Shown here piece by piece: positions 9,346 to 20,327 of a stretch of 64,000 nucleotides of DNA; position 1 is the stretch's first letter; each line of letters begins with the position of its first letter. A program made the position numbers and the translations under genes. The notes beneath the pieces were generated by a model, which worked only from the letters and a program-made list of their open reading frames with translations, was not told where the DNA came from and did not search any database. This DNA comes from Leuctra nigra (taxonomy: Eukaryota; Arthropoda; Insecta; Plecoptera; Leuctridae): assembly GCA_934045905.1 (NCBI GenBank), contig OW203763.1, positions 41,817,172 to 41,881,171 on the forward strand, read 5' to 3'.

Positions 9346-11073
9346 ACAAATTTTTGCGCATGATCACAGAATTTGTGCTGAGATGGGGGGGGGGGGGGGG
9401 GGTGGGGGGGTCAACTTCACGCACCTATCATTCACCGCCTAAAATTCAGTGTCTCGATTGTTGACTGCAGGACGGCTACATTCGACGACTCATGTATTTG
9501 CGTTTGCATTGGCATTTGTGCTTCTATTTCAGCTCCAACGCCAACCTCGACGTCGACCACCCCGGCGTCACCACCCGCCACCTCCGTGGAGAGAAACAAA
9601 CGCCGACGTGTGGGCTCCGTCCAAGAACTGCCGCCAATCCCCAAAGCCCCCGAGGAGAACGTGCCATCGCCCAACGCGCTTACGAGGTCGCAGAAGAGGC
9701 AGGCGAGGAAGCGCCGAGAAGCACGGTTGTTCACCAGACAGCTGTCCCTCGGCGACGCATCCCCCTCTTCTGCCGCCGTCGAGAATTCGCCCACCCCGGC
9801 GTTACAGCCCGCCGCCTCCATGGAGAGGAAGTCTAAGCGTCGCCGAGTCGACTCCGAAAGGCCCAACCACCCAGCCCCCCCGAAACGACGAAAGAGACAA
9901 CCTCCGACCGGCAAAAACGTGAGTCAAAATCATTGTTACCTATATATTGTGTGAAACGAGTAATATGCCTTGAGTGGCGTCATTGTAGCTCCCCTTGCGA
10001 CGCCGTCTCGGCGGCCGTCGGTTTTTGTGGCGTACATTGTCAAACCTTCTATGTCAGATTGTGTCAAACGTCAGATGTCCGTTTATTGTTTATCATTTAT
10101 CAATTATCATTAGCAATTATCATTTGTAACAAAGTAGAGTAGAGAAAGTAGAGCCCAGTGTTTGCATCTCATGTTAGTTCACCTATGGTAAATAAAGCAA
10201 CGCGACTCGGTCAATGTGAAACAGCCGTCGCGACGGCCGTCGTGTTTTGCTTGGTCCCAGAGAGTAAAGAGACAAAAAGAGTAATTGGATTGTACGTGAT
10301 AATAAAACGTGAGTAATGTGAATATTGGAATGTAAAATGGGAATGCAAACTACTAGTGTACGTTCTGGAGGGAGACGATTCACATTAGTAATGTTCTAGT
10401 ACTTGACTATATCATGATGAACGCTGCGAAGGAGGTGGTCGTTGCCTATAAGAAGGACTAACCACCATTGTCAGAGTGCTAACTTGGCCCATTCACTTTG
10501 CAGACGCTCCCGGACGGTACATTTAGATTCCGTAAACAATTCCACTGCCCAATATGTCAAGTTTGCCGGCCGCAACAAGACTTGGCCAAACATCTAAAGG
10601 TCAAGCAGGGTGGTGAGGCGGCCAGGCACGTCCTGTACGCCGCCGAACACCCAGGCGTGCCCGAGGAAGTCTGGGCCGACGAGCTAATAAAAAAGGCGAA
10701 GGAAGCCAACTACGCGCACGCTGTGGAGGTGCGCGTCGACGTCGCGCGGCGGCACTTCGGCGAGGCCACCTTCGCCGACCACGATACTTGGGAGAAGAGT
10801 GAGTAGACATAGATTTATTGATTGTCATTGATTCTCTTCGCCACCGTTGCGGAACAGTGCAACCCCGCAAGCCTTGCCATTGTCTCATCGTTCTGTATCG
10901 TTTCACTCGTTTCAGTCGTGGACTGGACGAGGCAGTTGGGATTTATCCTTGTCCAGGGGTGCCTCCGTCGCGACGCCGACGCCGAAGCGGCGTTGCAGGT
11001 GGACGTCCACGACCTCGAGTCTCGCGTTTCGGAGACGTCGGGCGTCGAGGGGCAGCCGTCGGCGTCGAAGTAA
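8143..11073 (+). CDS. Four-exon gene for an unknown basic protein with a zinc-finger-like motif
   Basis: Exons 8143-8176, 9533-9918, 10504-10798 and 10916-11073, with phases 1, 0 and 1 matching at every junction, giving 873 nt (290 aa). Donors are CAG|GTACAC, AAC|GTGAGT and AGA|GTGAGT; acceptors are TTTCAG, TTTGCAG and TTTCAG. Exon 1 gives MDCRQQLKSP. Exon 2 is Pro/Ser/Thr-rich with three basic clusters (NKRRRV, KSKRRRV, PPKRRKRQ) that look like nuclear localisation signals. Exon 3 has FHCPICQVCRPQQDLAKHLK, a CxxC...H motif like half a C2H2 finger, then a helix-rich charged stretch. Exon 4 carries CLRRDADAEAALQ, homologous to the 150-bp repeat units. Exon 1 and its 5' flank are present again at 31456-31489 and, diverged, at 28807-28861. 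No family is recognised; a nuclear DNA-binding role is inference. An alternative acceptor at 9470 opens another frame through exon 2 but does not continue as well. Confidence 0.65.
8600..9028. repeat. 11-12-bp minisatellite (GGAGACAGTTG-type), copy 1
   Basis: Imperfect repeats of GGAGACAGTTG and GGGACAGTTG fill the interval inside intron 1 of the four-exon gene. Minus-strand frames reading NCPQLSPTVS are repeat artefacts. Confidence 0.9.
9045..9420. repeat. Tandem units with poly-G/poly-C tracts
   Basis: Three units of roughly 130-150 bp share AACTAGCAGAGCACA, TAGCACAAATT..GCA, TTTTTGCG and CCCAGAATTTTTG, and carry G runs (9062-9074, 9385-9409) or C runs (9089-9108, 9254-9274). Related units lie at 32380-32640 and 56610-56950. 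No coding signal. Confidence 0.75.
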
Positions 11074-11210
11074 CGTTATTTTTTAAATGTATTTATTTTA
11101 ACCAATGGACACACATGACACATAACACATAACATGACACAAGTTTTATAATATGTGTTTGTAAGTATTGTAGATTAGATTATGACATGACATGGTATAT
11201 GACTTTACAA

Positions 11211-12495
11211 GAGTTGGGATTCGATTTGAATTCCCTACCGATGGCTGCCACCTTAGCGCGGTGGTGGGGTTTGCGTTGGCCAACGATCCATTGCAGCTAC
11301 GCCGGCGAGCATATGCTCATGTGTAAGGGTTACCCATGCCGGACAGGTCAGTGGTGAGGTCCAGACAAAGAGCAGCCAGGGTCGGCCTAACCATGTCCTC
11401 CCTTGAATTTGCGGTCCCCTCCCCTCCCCTCGGGCCGGCCTTCCCCCTCGAGATGGTGATCCCCCTGAAATCGGGTTCCGCCGGCCCGAATCCTCACACC
11501 CCCCGGTCCGTCCCCATTCCGGCCTGGCCTCCCCACCAGTGTTGGACTCCCCCGGATCGCGCCCGTTAGGTCGACCCCTCCCCATGTCCACCACTTATAT
11601 CAACAAAGTTAAATGCAAAAATGCAAAAATTAATGTGCGCAATATAACCTCGTCGTTGACGCGCCGTTAAACCACAATAATCTAATCTAATCTAATCGAT
11701 TTGAATTGCTAAATCGATGTCAAAGAGAAAATTTCGACATCAAATCGAAATGATTTCGACTTCAAATCGAAATGATTTTGACTTCAAATCGAAATGAATT
11801 CGACATCGAAATAATTTTGACATCGAAAAAATGGCGGCGAAATTTGGCAACACTACAGTTGCGCCTGCCCAAGTCCATGTTCCTAGCGCGAGAGATGTCC
11901 CTCTCACACCCCCTCGCGGCAACAAATGACGAGGAAATGATTGAAATAAAGTACTTTTTTCATTTTAAAAATCCTAAAAGCATTAATTTATGTAAAAGGA
12001 ATCAATTAAGGAAAATAGTCATCGCAAATCCAGTAACAAATTATTAGACTAGTAGGTGGAATATATCCCGTGAAGCATAACATTGTCTGCATTCAACAAC
12101 ATTTAGCATTGTTACCCGTAATGTTCACCTCAAAACCAAACACTTTGCACACTTTTTCGATGGAATAATTATATTTTTGCGTGGCAACATTCTTTCACGA
12201 GAGAATAAAAACAACACTCACTGATTGGCAAGAGACAACTGATCAACACACCCTCAACTGCACACGCGGTATGCAGGAAGGGCGGAAGCTGGCCACTCAG
12301 CTGATCTTGAGAGGAACTCTGCACTGTTGCCAGCTCTACATTACTGCGCGCTTATTCTCGGATTTTTTTTAAAAACAATGTCAAACGATTATTTGATTAA
12401 ACAATTCAATTCAAATCGATGTCGAATTAAAACTCAATATTTCATTTGACATCGATGTCAAATCGAAAAATCGATGTCAAGTCCCAACCCTAGAC
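11211..12495. mobile_element. TIR-type DNA element with ATCGAT-rich ends, SINE-like insert inside
   Basis: The left end GAGTTGGGATTCGATTT mirrors the right end near 12465-12492 (AAATCGATGTCAAGTCCCAACCCT). Both ends carry repeated ATCGATGTCAAA and CGACATCAAATCGAAA boxes (11696-11830 and 12405-12480), a sub-terminal repeat arrangement seen in hAT-like elements. The interior (11830-12400) shows no transposase. The retroelement at 11233-11695 sits inside the left end. Class assignment is tentative. Confidence 0.5.
11233..11695 (+). mobile_element. Short non-LTR retroelement (SINE-like), copy 1
   Basis: Flanked by a 12-bp target-site duplication TCGATTTGAATT (11221-11232 and 11696-11707). It starts near ACCGATGGCTGCCACC and ends ACGCGCCGTTAAACC followed by an ATCTA repeat tail. 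Two more copies lie at 15299-15743 and 43272-43727, all with the same 5' start and their own duplications. Length of about 450 bp with a constant 5' end suggests a SINE or a fixed internal-deletion derivative of a LINE. Short open frames inside are not supported. Confidence 0.85.
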
Positions 12496-13234
12496 TAATG
12501 ATATTTTAAAAATATCATAATTTATATTTATATAATGTGTATCACGAAAGCCAACTTGGGTTTACTGCCAGGTTTATCAGTGGCATTTCTCTTGTATTAA
12601 GGCCTACTAATTAAATAATAGACAGTGGCAGATTGCCCTTCAAAACTGAATCGAACGTGTAATTATTGAACCCTTATCCTACTCACAATAAATCCTGAAT
12701 TATCATTGTGAAATTATAAATTTCAATCATAGGGTCAACGTTTACAAAAAACATTGGTCTGTTTTAAATTTTTCAGATATCTTGACAAGTGTTGTAATAC
12801 TGTACATAATGTTATCAGAGCCAATCTTATTCATATCACTACTGTTAAATGATAGGAAATTTCAATAGGGAATTTATAGGGAATGAAGTCACAATTAACT
12901 ACCATATGGTAAACATTGTTGAAGATTCAGATTCAACTGAACTTATTTTGTCCGCCTCTAGGTAGATATTGTTATTTTGATTTGTTGTTGACAAGAATTA
13001 AATTGGTTACCTCTTGGCCTCGGGGGATCTTGCAATTCCATACGTGGACTTATCATTGAACATCGATTGTAATAGCTAGTCAATTTTGAAATATGCGGTC
13101 AGACGCTGTGTCCATCATGCAATGATGAATTGATCGCGCTGTGGGTTGCCGTGGCATTTGCCGTAAGCTCAACAGCTCTGCACCCTAAGCGAGTTGAGAA
13201 ACCGCCCCCCGCTTGATGGTGTGGACGCACGTGG
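12496..13234. other. No recognised feature
   Basis: AT-rich sequence with stops in all frames; no splice-supported coding, repeat or RNA gene seen. Confidence 0.5.
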
Positions 13235-13365
13235 CTTATTCGTGGAAGGAAACAAATGCATGTCTTGCGCTCTTGCCTCGTGATTGTGTGCATATGCTTA
13301 ACATTAAAATACGTCCTTAAATAAGAAAGTTATTGAGCTTTTAATATAAGGTGATTTGCCCATGC
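13235..13365 (+). repeat. Diverged copy of the sequence upstream of the exon-1 gene family
   Basis: GGAAACAAATGCAT..CTCGTGATTGTGTGCAT..TTAAAATACGTCC.TAAAT.AGAAAGTT..GTGATTTGCCCA aligns with 28540-28665, which lies just upstream of the diverged exon 1 at 28807. No exon could be found after it here. Confidence 0.5.
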
Positions 13366-13912
13366 TATTCTTATAGAAAATAATATTTCACTTACTTTGT
13401 AAAAATAAATAAGTAACTGGTGTCCTAAAATTCTGAAATTTCGGTGTGATGTTCGTAAACTGTCCTCGAATAATATTCAAAGATTGGAATTGTTGGGACC
13501 TTGATGATAACGGTGTAAAGCGTGCTAACTTATTATTGCTTAAATCTGGCGATGGCTCTGCCTGCAAATACAATGCCAATGCACGTTTTACACGGCTCAA
13601 CGTGCATGTCGTCGCCTTAAGACTACTATGCTCCGATAAGGACTGTATATTCCCAATAAAATCTACTGTTATCTACCTACAGTTTGTTTAACCCTGGCTA
13701 GATAATTAGCTACCATTAGGTATACATTTCACTAACATTTCACCTGAAACCACGTTCCTTCCATCTCAACTTGCACGGTGTCCGGTGGATTCTATTCAAG
13801 ATTCTATGTATACAACTCATAAGCAGCGACCACCTCCTGCCCACCGTTCATAAATACATTGTCATGTTCTTACAATCTAATAATGAATTCTCTCTTGCAT
13901 GACAATTGCCTG

Positions 13913-14112
13913 GTCGACCATCGGACCATCGGTCGAACCCAGGACCTCCCGGTTCATGTCCAGAGTGTTACTGCCTTAGCCAACTTGGTTTGCTCAAAAC
14001 TGTCGCCCATTGAAACAACTAATTGAAACGCCTGTTGCAGTAAGATTGAGGAACCAAGGAGCTATCGGTTCGATTCCAGAGTTGTACTGCCTGAGCCCAC
14101 TTGGTTTCATAC
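13913..14112. repeat. Possible tRNA-derived SINE fragments
   Basis: On minus, 13985-13915 reads TGGCTAAGGCAGTAAC, a middle with GGGAGGTCC and then GGGTTCGACC, resembling Pol III A and B boxes. On plus, 14062-14080 has CGGTTCGATTCC. The phrases CAGAG.GT.ACTGCCT.AGCC and ACTTGGTTT.. occur twice about 120 bp apart. This may be a degenerate SINE pair; no folded intact tRNA is claimed. Confidence 0.3.
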
Positions 14113-14147
14113 GAAAATTATGTTTGTCGGTTAGATATTCCCTAGTC

Positions 14148-14565
14148 GAAGGATCCATAGAAAACCCACTGATGTCAACGAGATTTCGTTGATGTCAGTG
14201 AGATCAGTCTGATATCACCCAAAATATTTGAAAAGTCGGGTGACCGACCATCGCTGCCACGGATCTCGCTGATGAACTTGACTGACATCAGTGAAGTTGA
14301 CTGACATCAACAGGATCTCCACGGATCTCGCTGATGTACTTGACTGACATCAGTGAAGTTGACTGACATCAACAGGATCTACACGGATCTCGCTGATGTA
14401 CTTGACTGACATCAGTGAAGGTGACTGACATCGGCAGGATCTCCACGGGTCTCGCTGATGTACTTGACTGACATCAGTGAAGTTGACTGACATCAACAGG
14501 ATCTCCACGGATCTCGCTGATGTACTTGACTGACATCAGTGAAGTTGACTGACATCGGTAGACTT
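14148..14565. repeat. 62-bp satellite built on GACATCAG/CTGATGT
   Basis: About five units read GGATCTCGCTGATG, ACTTGACTGACATCAGTGAAG, TTGACTGACATC, AACAGGATCTCCAC. The block begins CCCTAGTCGAAGGATC at about 14151, the reverse complement of the end of the 64-bp array at 28492-28512, so both belong to one element type. Confidence 0.8.
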
Positions 14566-15298
14566 TGATCAACGTGCCGTGTTAAACGTCACCATATTGG
14601 TATGAAATCAGGAAATTGAATCAAAGGGTTGCATAAGAATGGACAAGGTTTCTATTTACTATCAGATAATTTATTTGCCAATTATAACTTTAAAAATATT
14701 AATTTGCAGAAATAATGAATTTAAAAAAAAATGAGATTACATTTAGTTATGCACATCAGTATAGCAAGTTAACATACATACACAAGAAGAATTAAAATGC
14801 TTTGCAACACAGTTATGCGCAATCGCATCCTGCCGAAATCTTTTTTATAACTAAAGGTTACATGCATTCAAAACAATTACAAGTCGTATTTAGGCCGCAG
14901 TTCAATTCACCTACACATTTTTATACTTATACATTATTATAGAGACTTGGGAAACTTTCGGAGACCTTTAGAAACGTGATTCATTATCTTACGTGCAGCG
15001 TCACATTATCACTGAAGTCACACTGCGCACTAGCATGTGTGTCAAAAAAGCTGAATTTGCTTGCCTGAACTGGCCTATAAGGTTGCGCAATGCATGAAAA
15101 TGTACAAAATCACAAATAGGGGCACCTGGTGTGGTGGTAATTGAATTCAATTTTATAATGTTACAGACCAAGATTTCATTATTGAAATACAGACAACTCC
15201 ACCATACATAATTAACACTATATGATATCAAATTAATTTTATCTTACTCTTATAAGTATCAAGTGAGATTTTGCACTTATAAAGCGATTACCTACCAA
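14566..15298. other. No recognised feature
   Basis: AT-rich; no gene-like frame longer than about 75 codons and no repeat identified apart from the duplicated target site at 15286-15298. Confidence 0.5.
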
Positions 15299-15743
15299 GA
15301 TTATTGTGGTTTAACGGCGCGTCAACGACGAGGTTATATTGCGCACATTAATTTTTGCATTTTTGCATTTAACTTTGTTGATATAAGTGGTGGACATGGG
15401 GAGGGGTCGACCTAACGGGCCCGATCCGGTGGAGTCCAACACTGGTGGGGAGGCCAGGCAGGAATGGGGACGGACCGGGGGGTGTGAGGATTCGGGCCGG
15501 CGGAACCCGATTTCAGGGGGATCACCATCTCGAGGGTGAAGGCCGGCCCGAGGGGAGGGGAACGCAAATTCAAGGGAGGACATGGTTAGGCCGACCCTGG
15601 CTGCTCTTTGTCTGGACCTCACCACTGACCTGTCCGGCATGGGTAACCCTTACACATGAGCATATGCTCGCCGGCGTAGCTGCAATGGATCATTGGCCAA
15701 CGCAAACCCCACCACCGCGCTAAGGTGGCAGCCATCGGTGGGG
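15299..15743 (-). mobile_element. Short non-LTR retroelement (SINE-like), copy 2
   Basis: Reverse orientation of the element at 11233-11695, flanked by a 13-bp duplication GATTACCTACCAA (15286-15298 and 15744-15756). The tail on the left is AACCACAATAATC read on minus, with a shorter ATCTA tail than copy 1. Confidence 0.85.
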
Positions 15744-15898
15744 GATTACCTACCAAATTATGCATTTTTTTATGCACTTTATGTGGCCGAAAAAACGTTT
15801 GTAAAACGTCAAAATCGTAAAAAAAAAAAAAAATACGTATGTGGTAATCTGAAGATGCTTATTGTAATATAATTAAAATAAACATATGGTATTAGTTC

Positions 15899-15981
15899 AC
15901 TAAATTTAATGAGCGACATTTCGAGTGATCGAGTGAGGGATGTAACAGATCACTCGAAACGTCGCTCTCATTAAATTTAGA
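15899..15981. other. Long imperfect hairpin downstream of the transposase gene
   Basis: CTAAATTTAATGAGCGAC and the following ATTTCGAGTGATC at 15899-15929 pair with GATCACTCGAAAC and GTCGCTCTCATTAAATTTAG at about 15949-15981, leaving a loop near 20 nt. It lies about 150 nt beyond the transposase stop. A TTTATT at 15999-16004 gives AATAAA on minus. It could be a MITE remnant or a 3' end structure. Confidence 0.55.
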
Positions 15982-16128
15982 GAATGAATATAGTATTGTT
16001 TATTATAATATTAGCTGCTACAATGTGTTCTGAAAGCCCAAGAAGTGATAACTGTAATATTGTCGAAACGTTTTTAATCTAATAAAAAGCATTGTAAGCA
16101 TAACCTATAAAGTCAAGATTAAGGTAAA

Positions 16129-19100
16129 TTAATCTTTTTCAAATATGTTGGGAAACTCCGATAAATAGATTTCATTCCCACAGTGGAGTAAAATGACTTT
16201 ACAGGATACATTATGAGCAGAAAGCAAACTTAAATCAGGAGAATCCATGTTACAAACTTTGATATGAGGAGCAGAACATTCAGTGTTTGGGTCAGGAAGT
16301 GTAACAGAACTATTTTCAAGGCGGATAAGTCGGGCAAGCATGTACACTTCTCCACCGATAAGAAGTATCTTCTGTATGGCATAAAAACTGCCGTTATTCA
16401 TTTTGATTGTGTAGTCATTTGTCTTCTTCGGTCTTGTGTAGGTTTTACTGTGATACTTCACACCATTGATGATCATTTTCTTGTGAGATTCAACTTTTGC
16501 ATTGGCACGTACTTCTACTCCTGCTCTCAAGACAGCTTGTAGTTCAGTTTCCTGCAAATTTACAAGTTGACTGGTTCCCAACAAAACAATGCTGACTCCA
16601 TTTGAGTTGGTCCTGGCAATGTTCTGTGCCGACTTGTAGCTCATCAACGAGCTGCAGTGTTCGAGGGTCGAGTGTGAAATGTTGTATAGCTGAATCATTT
16701 TTGGAAGAGACTTGTGTAGCATATACTTCCTAACTACCTGCGTTGTTACTCCTCGAGTGCCGTGTACTAAACGTAGAAGAAAGCCATTTCCCGACTCAAA
16801 GCAAAAGGCCGAGTATGCCCAGAGTGGACCCCATGAACGAACCATTTGCCCTAAATGGGTCATTAAGTGCACATTATATGTCATGCAGGTCTCTCCGTAC
16901 AACAATTCGTACCGAGCTACAAATTCAGCAAGATAATATTCGGCCAAATCAAGTTGAGTATGCGTTATGGAATCCTGTACCAAAATGTATATTCCAGATA
17001 CAAGGAGCATTACATGTTGAAGGTATTGAATGGGCAAAATATCTTTTAAGCACGGCAAGCTATAGAATAGCAGCCATGCACGCCACTCATTGCCTTTCCA
17101 ATGTCTACGGTCTGATATGGGCCGTGGAGTCCTCGAAATAGTTTGCGGTGGCTTCAAATTGTGAAGGCGAGCGTCAACATGGCCAACTAAAGGCCCGATG
17201 TAGTAATCCTTTCCGTGTGACGTTGAGTCAAACCACAAGTTTGCCAGCGTTCTTCCTACGCCAAGTAGCGTGGCATGAAGGTAATCGATTACTACACCAT
17301 GTACAATGTCAAATTCAGGCAAAACTGTCAGAGGTGAGATGCCTTTCACACCAAAGACTGACGTCTTTGTATTGTGAGCCACATTCATGTCTTCTCTCAT
17401 TTGTGCATCGTGCCTCATTTCTATGTCCTGTAAGTTGGTGTATCGTATTTGGTTGCCACCTGTATTTGTTCCTGGATGCTTGCAGTAGCAGCAGCCGTAA
17501 TATCCATTGAATTGTGTCGTATTCGTCACCATTGGCTTAGCGACCGAATCTAGACAGCAACAAGTAACCAGCACCTTAGAAGTTCTCAAACGATGTTCAT
17601 CATCAATCCACTTGATTCCATTAGATTGTAGTGTAAGGGATTCTTCAACAAAAGGTCTAAGAAACAAATCCATCTTTGGCTCTTTGCTTCCAAACCAAAG
17701 CCCAGCGAGTAGCACATTTGAAGGATGAAACCTTTCAGAGGGTGGTAACTCATTTACAATAAATTGTATGGGCCACATCGAGCTCTTACAAGACTTGAAC
17801 ACAGGTGCACCATCGGTGTTGAACGTAATAGAGATATTGTCAGAATTTGATAATATTTTTCCTTCGGCAGCGAGATCCTTGTAGTGAGAGCCATCAAATA
17901 TATCTGACACAATATTTTCTTGAACTGAACGTTCAAACCTGTAATTAAGGGACGTGGCAAAACTAGGATCTTCCAGAAGGGTTTTTAGATGATGTGTAAC
18001 TGGAATTGTAAGAAAGAAGTTGCCATTATTCATTGTTATTATATCAAAGGGAGTATCACATTCTTGACAAAATTGATTTAGCTCTGAGCTGTCATCAATT
18101 AACTCTTTGACAACACCAAGATATAAAAAGCATGATTCACAATACAAATGACACTGCACTGGTTCATCAACATTTTTGAAGATCTGATTAAACATAAAAA
18201 GAGATGATGGAATTGCCTCCGTATCTAATAAACAATTAACAAGTTTGAGTAGTGCTTCTAAGGCTACGCCTGTCAGATTAAACCTCATACTGTAATGCAT
18301 GATCAACATCAATGCCTCAAATTTAGTTTTGCTTAAAAATGGGGTGAGGGGTGTGTCAAGATATTCTCGCTTTTTCCATCCTCCTTCTTCTCGTAAATTG
18401 CCTTCTGCTTCATCAGATACGATGCCTTCACTTTCCTATAAAATAAGAAATGATTGTATCAAATTATACACTAATCGAAGCTTAATAATTTAAAGATGAT
18501 ATGTTAAAATCAAAGCAAAGCACATCCCTAACCTCTTCTAAATTGTTTAAATTCTAACCAACGCCCTGCGGGGCTAAAACTGGAAAGATTCGCCCCCAGA
18601 CCCCCCCCCCCCCCCCCCCCCCCCTCCTGATGTAGCACTTCCCCCACCATGAATATCGTTCCTAGGCACCTGTGTGGGGGCCTATATAGAAACCCATAAA
18701 GGGCGGGGGGGGGGGGGGGGGGGGGGGGCTTCAAGCCCAAGTCATCAAAGAGTCGAGGTTTTATTACATAAAATTAAATACCTATAGCCAAAGTATTATC
18801 GACTATTAACTAATTTAACTTAAGAGATTGAACACAAACCTCATCATCAGAACGATTGTCGGACTCTTCGAATAGCGATGGTGGTGAGCTATTAGCTGGA
18901 GATCCTTCATCGTCATCGCTGCTTTCATCAGTGATCTGCCATTGGAACCATCCAGATGATGTGTTTCCAATTCCTTTATAAATAATAAAAAAACATTGTT
19001 GCAAAAATTGATTTAAAAAAGGACAATTAATTTTTTACCTCAAGGGTTGCTGTTATTTATTGATTGTACAATTTTGAATACACATCAATAAGTAGTTCCT

Positions 19101-19566
19101 ACTTTTAGGGCCATAACAAAAGCTTCCGAGCAGATAATTTACTGAAACTACTCATTACGGACTTGATGTCCATTTGCAGACCAATGTCAGTAGGTATCCT
19201 AAAGTAAAGTAATTGATTTGTTGCAAACACCTAATTTGAGCATCCACATTGAGCACAAACCTCGTCATTAGAAAGATTGCCGGACTCTTCCAATAGTGAT
19301 GGGCTATTAGCTGGAGATCCTTCATTGTCATCGCTGCTTTCGCTCGGCATTGGTGATTGAGGTGCAACATTTATAGGTCTTGGAACTACGATGTCTTCAC
19401 CGTGACCCCGGGCAGCTTGTTCTCTATTTGGAATAACTGCAGGCCGGATGTCTGCGGGCTCACCTTCATTGCGAGTATTCTGGTTATGCACGGTTGATCT
19501 GGGCACCTTACTTGTAGAATTGGGTTCAAGATAATCGCGATAGCGTTTTCGGCGGGCTTGAGACAT
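16129..19566 (-). CDS. EnSpm/CACTA-like transposase with tnp2-type domain, three exons
   Basis: Exons 19566-19261, 18935-18840 and 18435-16129, all phase 0, total 2709 nt (902 aa), no internal stop. Donors are GAG|GTTTGT twice; acceptors are TGGCAG and TTTATAG. Residues 1-134 are polar and acidic, with a repeated ESSDD.EGSPANS..SL.EES motif at the end of exon 1 and in exon 2. Exon 3 has Cys pairs (CHLYCESC, CQEC), then ITFNTDGAPVFKS.KSSMWPIQF around residue 342, CCYCKHPG near 450, VIDYLHATLLGVGR near 516, WKGNEWRAWLLFYSLP near 580 and SAFCFESGNGFLLRLVHGT near 679. These motifs are those of the animal tnp2/EnSpm transposase family. It is the excision/integration enzyme of a DNA transposon, presumably nuclear. 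It faces a BEN-domain gene across a 761-bp shared upstream region. Terminal repeats were not found. Confidence 0.85.
18599..18730. repeat. Paired poly-C and poly-G tracts in a transposase intron
   Basis: A run of about 24 C at 18601-18624 and about 24 G at 18705-18728 are separated by about 80 bp in the second intron of the transposase gene. They can pair with each other or form G-quadruplexes on the G-rich strand. Confidence 0.8.
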
Positions 19567-20327
19567 TTTCCCGGTTTTCTAATAACTCTCAGTTAGAGAA
19601 ATTATATTTAGCTTTTACAACATTACAATAAATATTCTAGGTAGGTACCATTCTTCTTCGCCATGTGAGAATCAACTTGTACCAGAACAGGGTTTTACTA
19701 CCTATAACCTCCCTTACGTTTTAAATCAAGTTTTTTTGAGGTAAATATTTACTTGAATATAAGTATACAATTATTTAAATATCTTAAATTAAGCTCCCTA
19801 AAAACCTGCTAGCTGAAACAGGCTACGCCCTTAATAGAAAAATTAATAAAGAAGAAGAAATAATAATGACAGTGACATTACGAACAATTCAAACGCCTCA
19901 CTCCCACCCTCCAACCCCACCCTCCAACTCTTCTTCTATCATACCACTAGGTACCAACGTAAAACAGTGAATTGTTGAACTACACCGTTCAAAAGAAGCC
20001 AATGATTCAACTTTTTAGAAAAGTATTCATTCTTATCGTACCTCAGTACACATTGTTAATCTATATTAATGTTATATTAATATGAAACACCTAGAAAAAA
20101 AAGGTATATTTATACATTTGCTATTACTTCGCAAGTTCTAAGTTGGCTAAACCGACCGCATCGCCCATCTTGACGGAAATTTCTACTAGCTCTCTAACGC
20201 TGTTCTGTTAACAAAGTGAACTACAAGTTAGTGAAGTTTACCCGCCATTTCTTCTTTGTTGTTGTTGGTTGCTGTTTACTCATTATCTTCAAGAAATAAG
20301 TGAGTGAATTACCTACTACCTAGTGAA
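19567..20327. promoter_or_regulatory. Shared upstream region of the divergent transposase/BEN pair
   Basis: 761 bp lie between two outward start codons. The region is AT-rich with no convincing frame. A bidirectional promoter is inferred from geometry only; no core element could be assigned with confidence. Confidence 0.4.

Noticed and set aside
9470..9922. Alternative exon 2 using the GACTGCAG acceptor with a 150-codon open frame
   Set aside because: The phase fits exon 1, but after splicing to exon 3 the frame reaches a stop without the zinc-finger-like sequence; the TTTCAG acceptor at 9532 gives the coherent protein. It could still be a minor isoform.
13913..13985. Functional tRNA gene
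   Set aside because: A- and B-box-like words are present but a complete cloverleaf could not be formed by eye; called as a possible SINE only.
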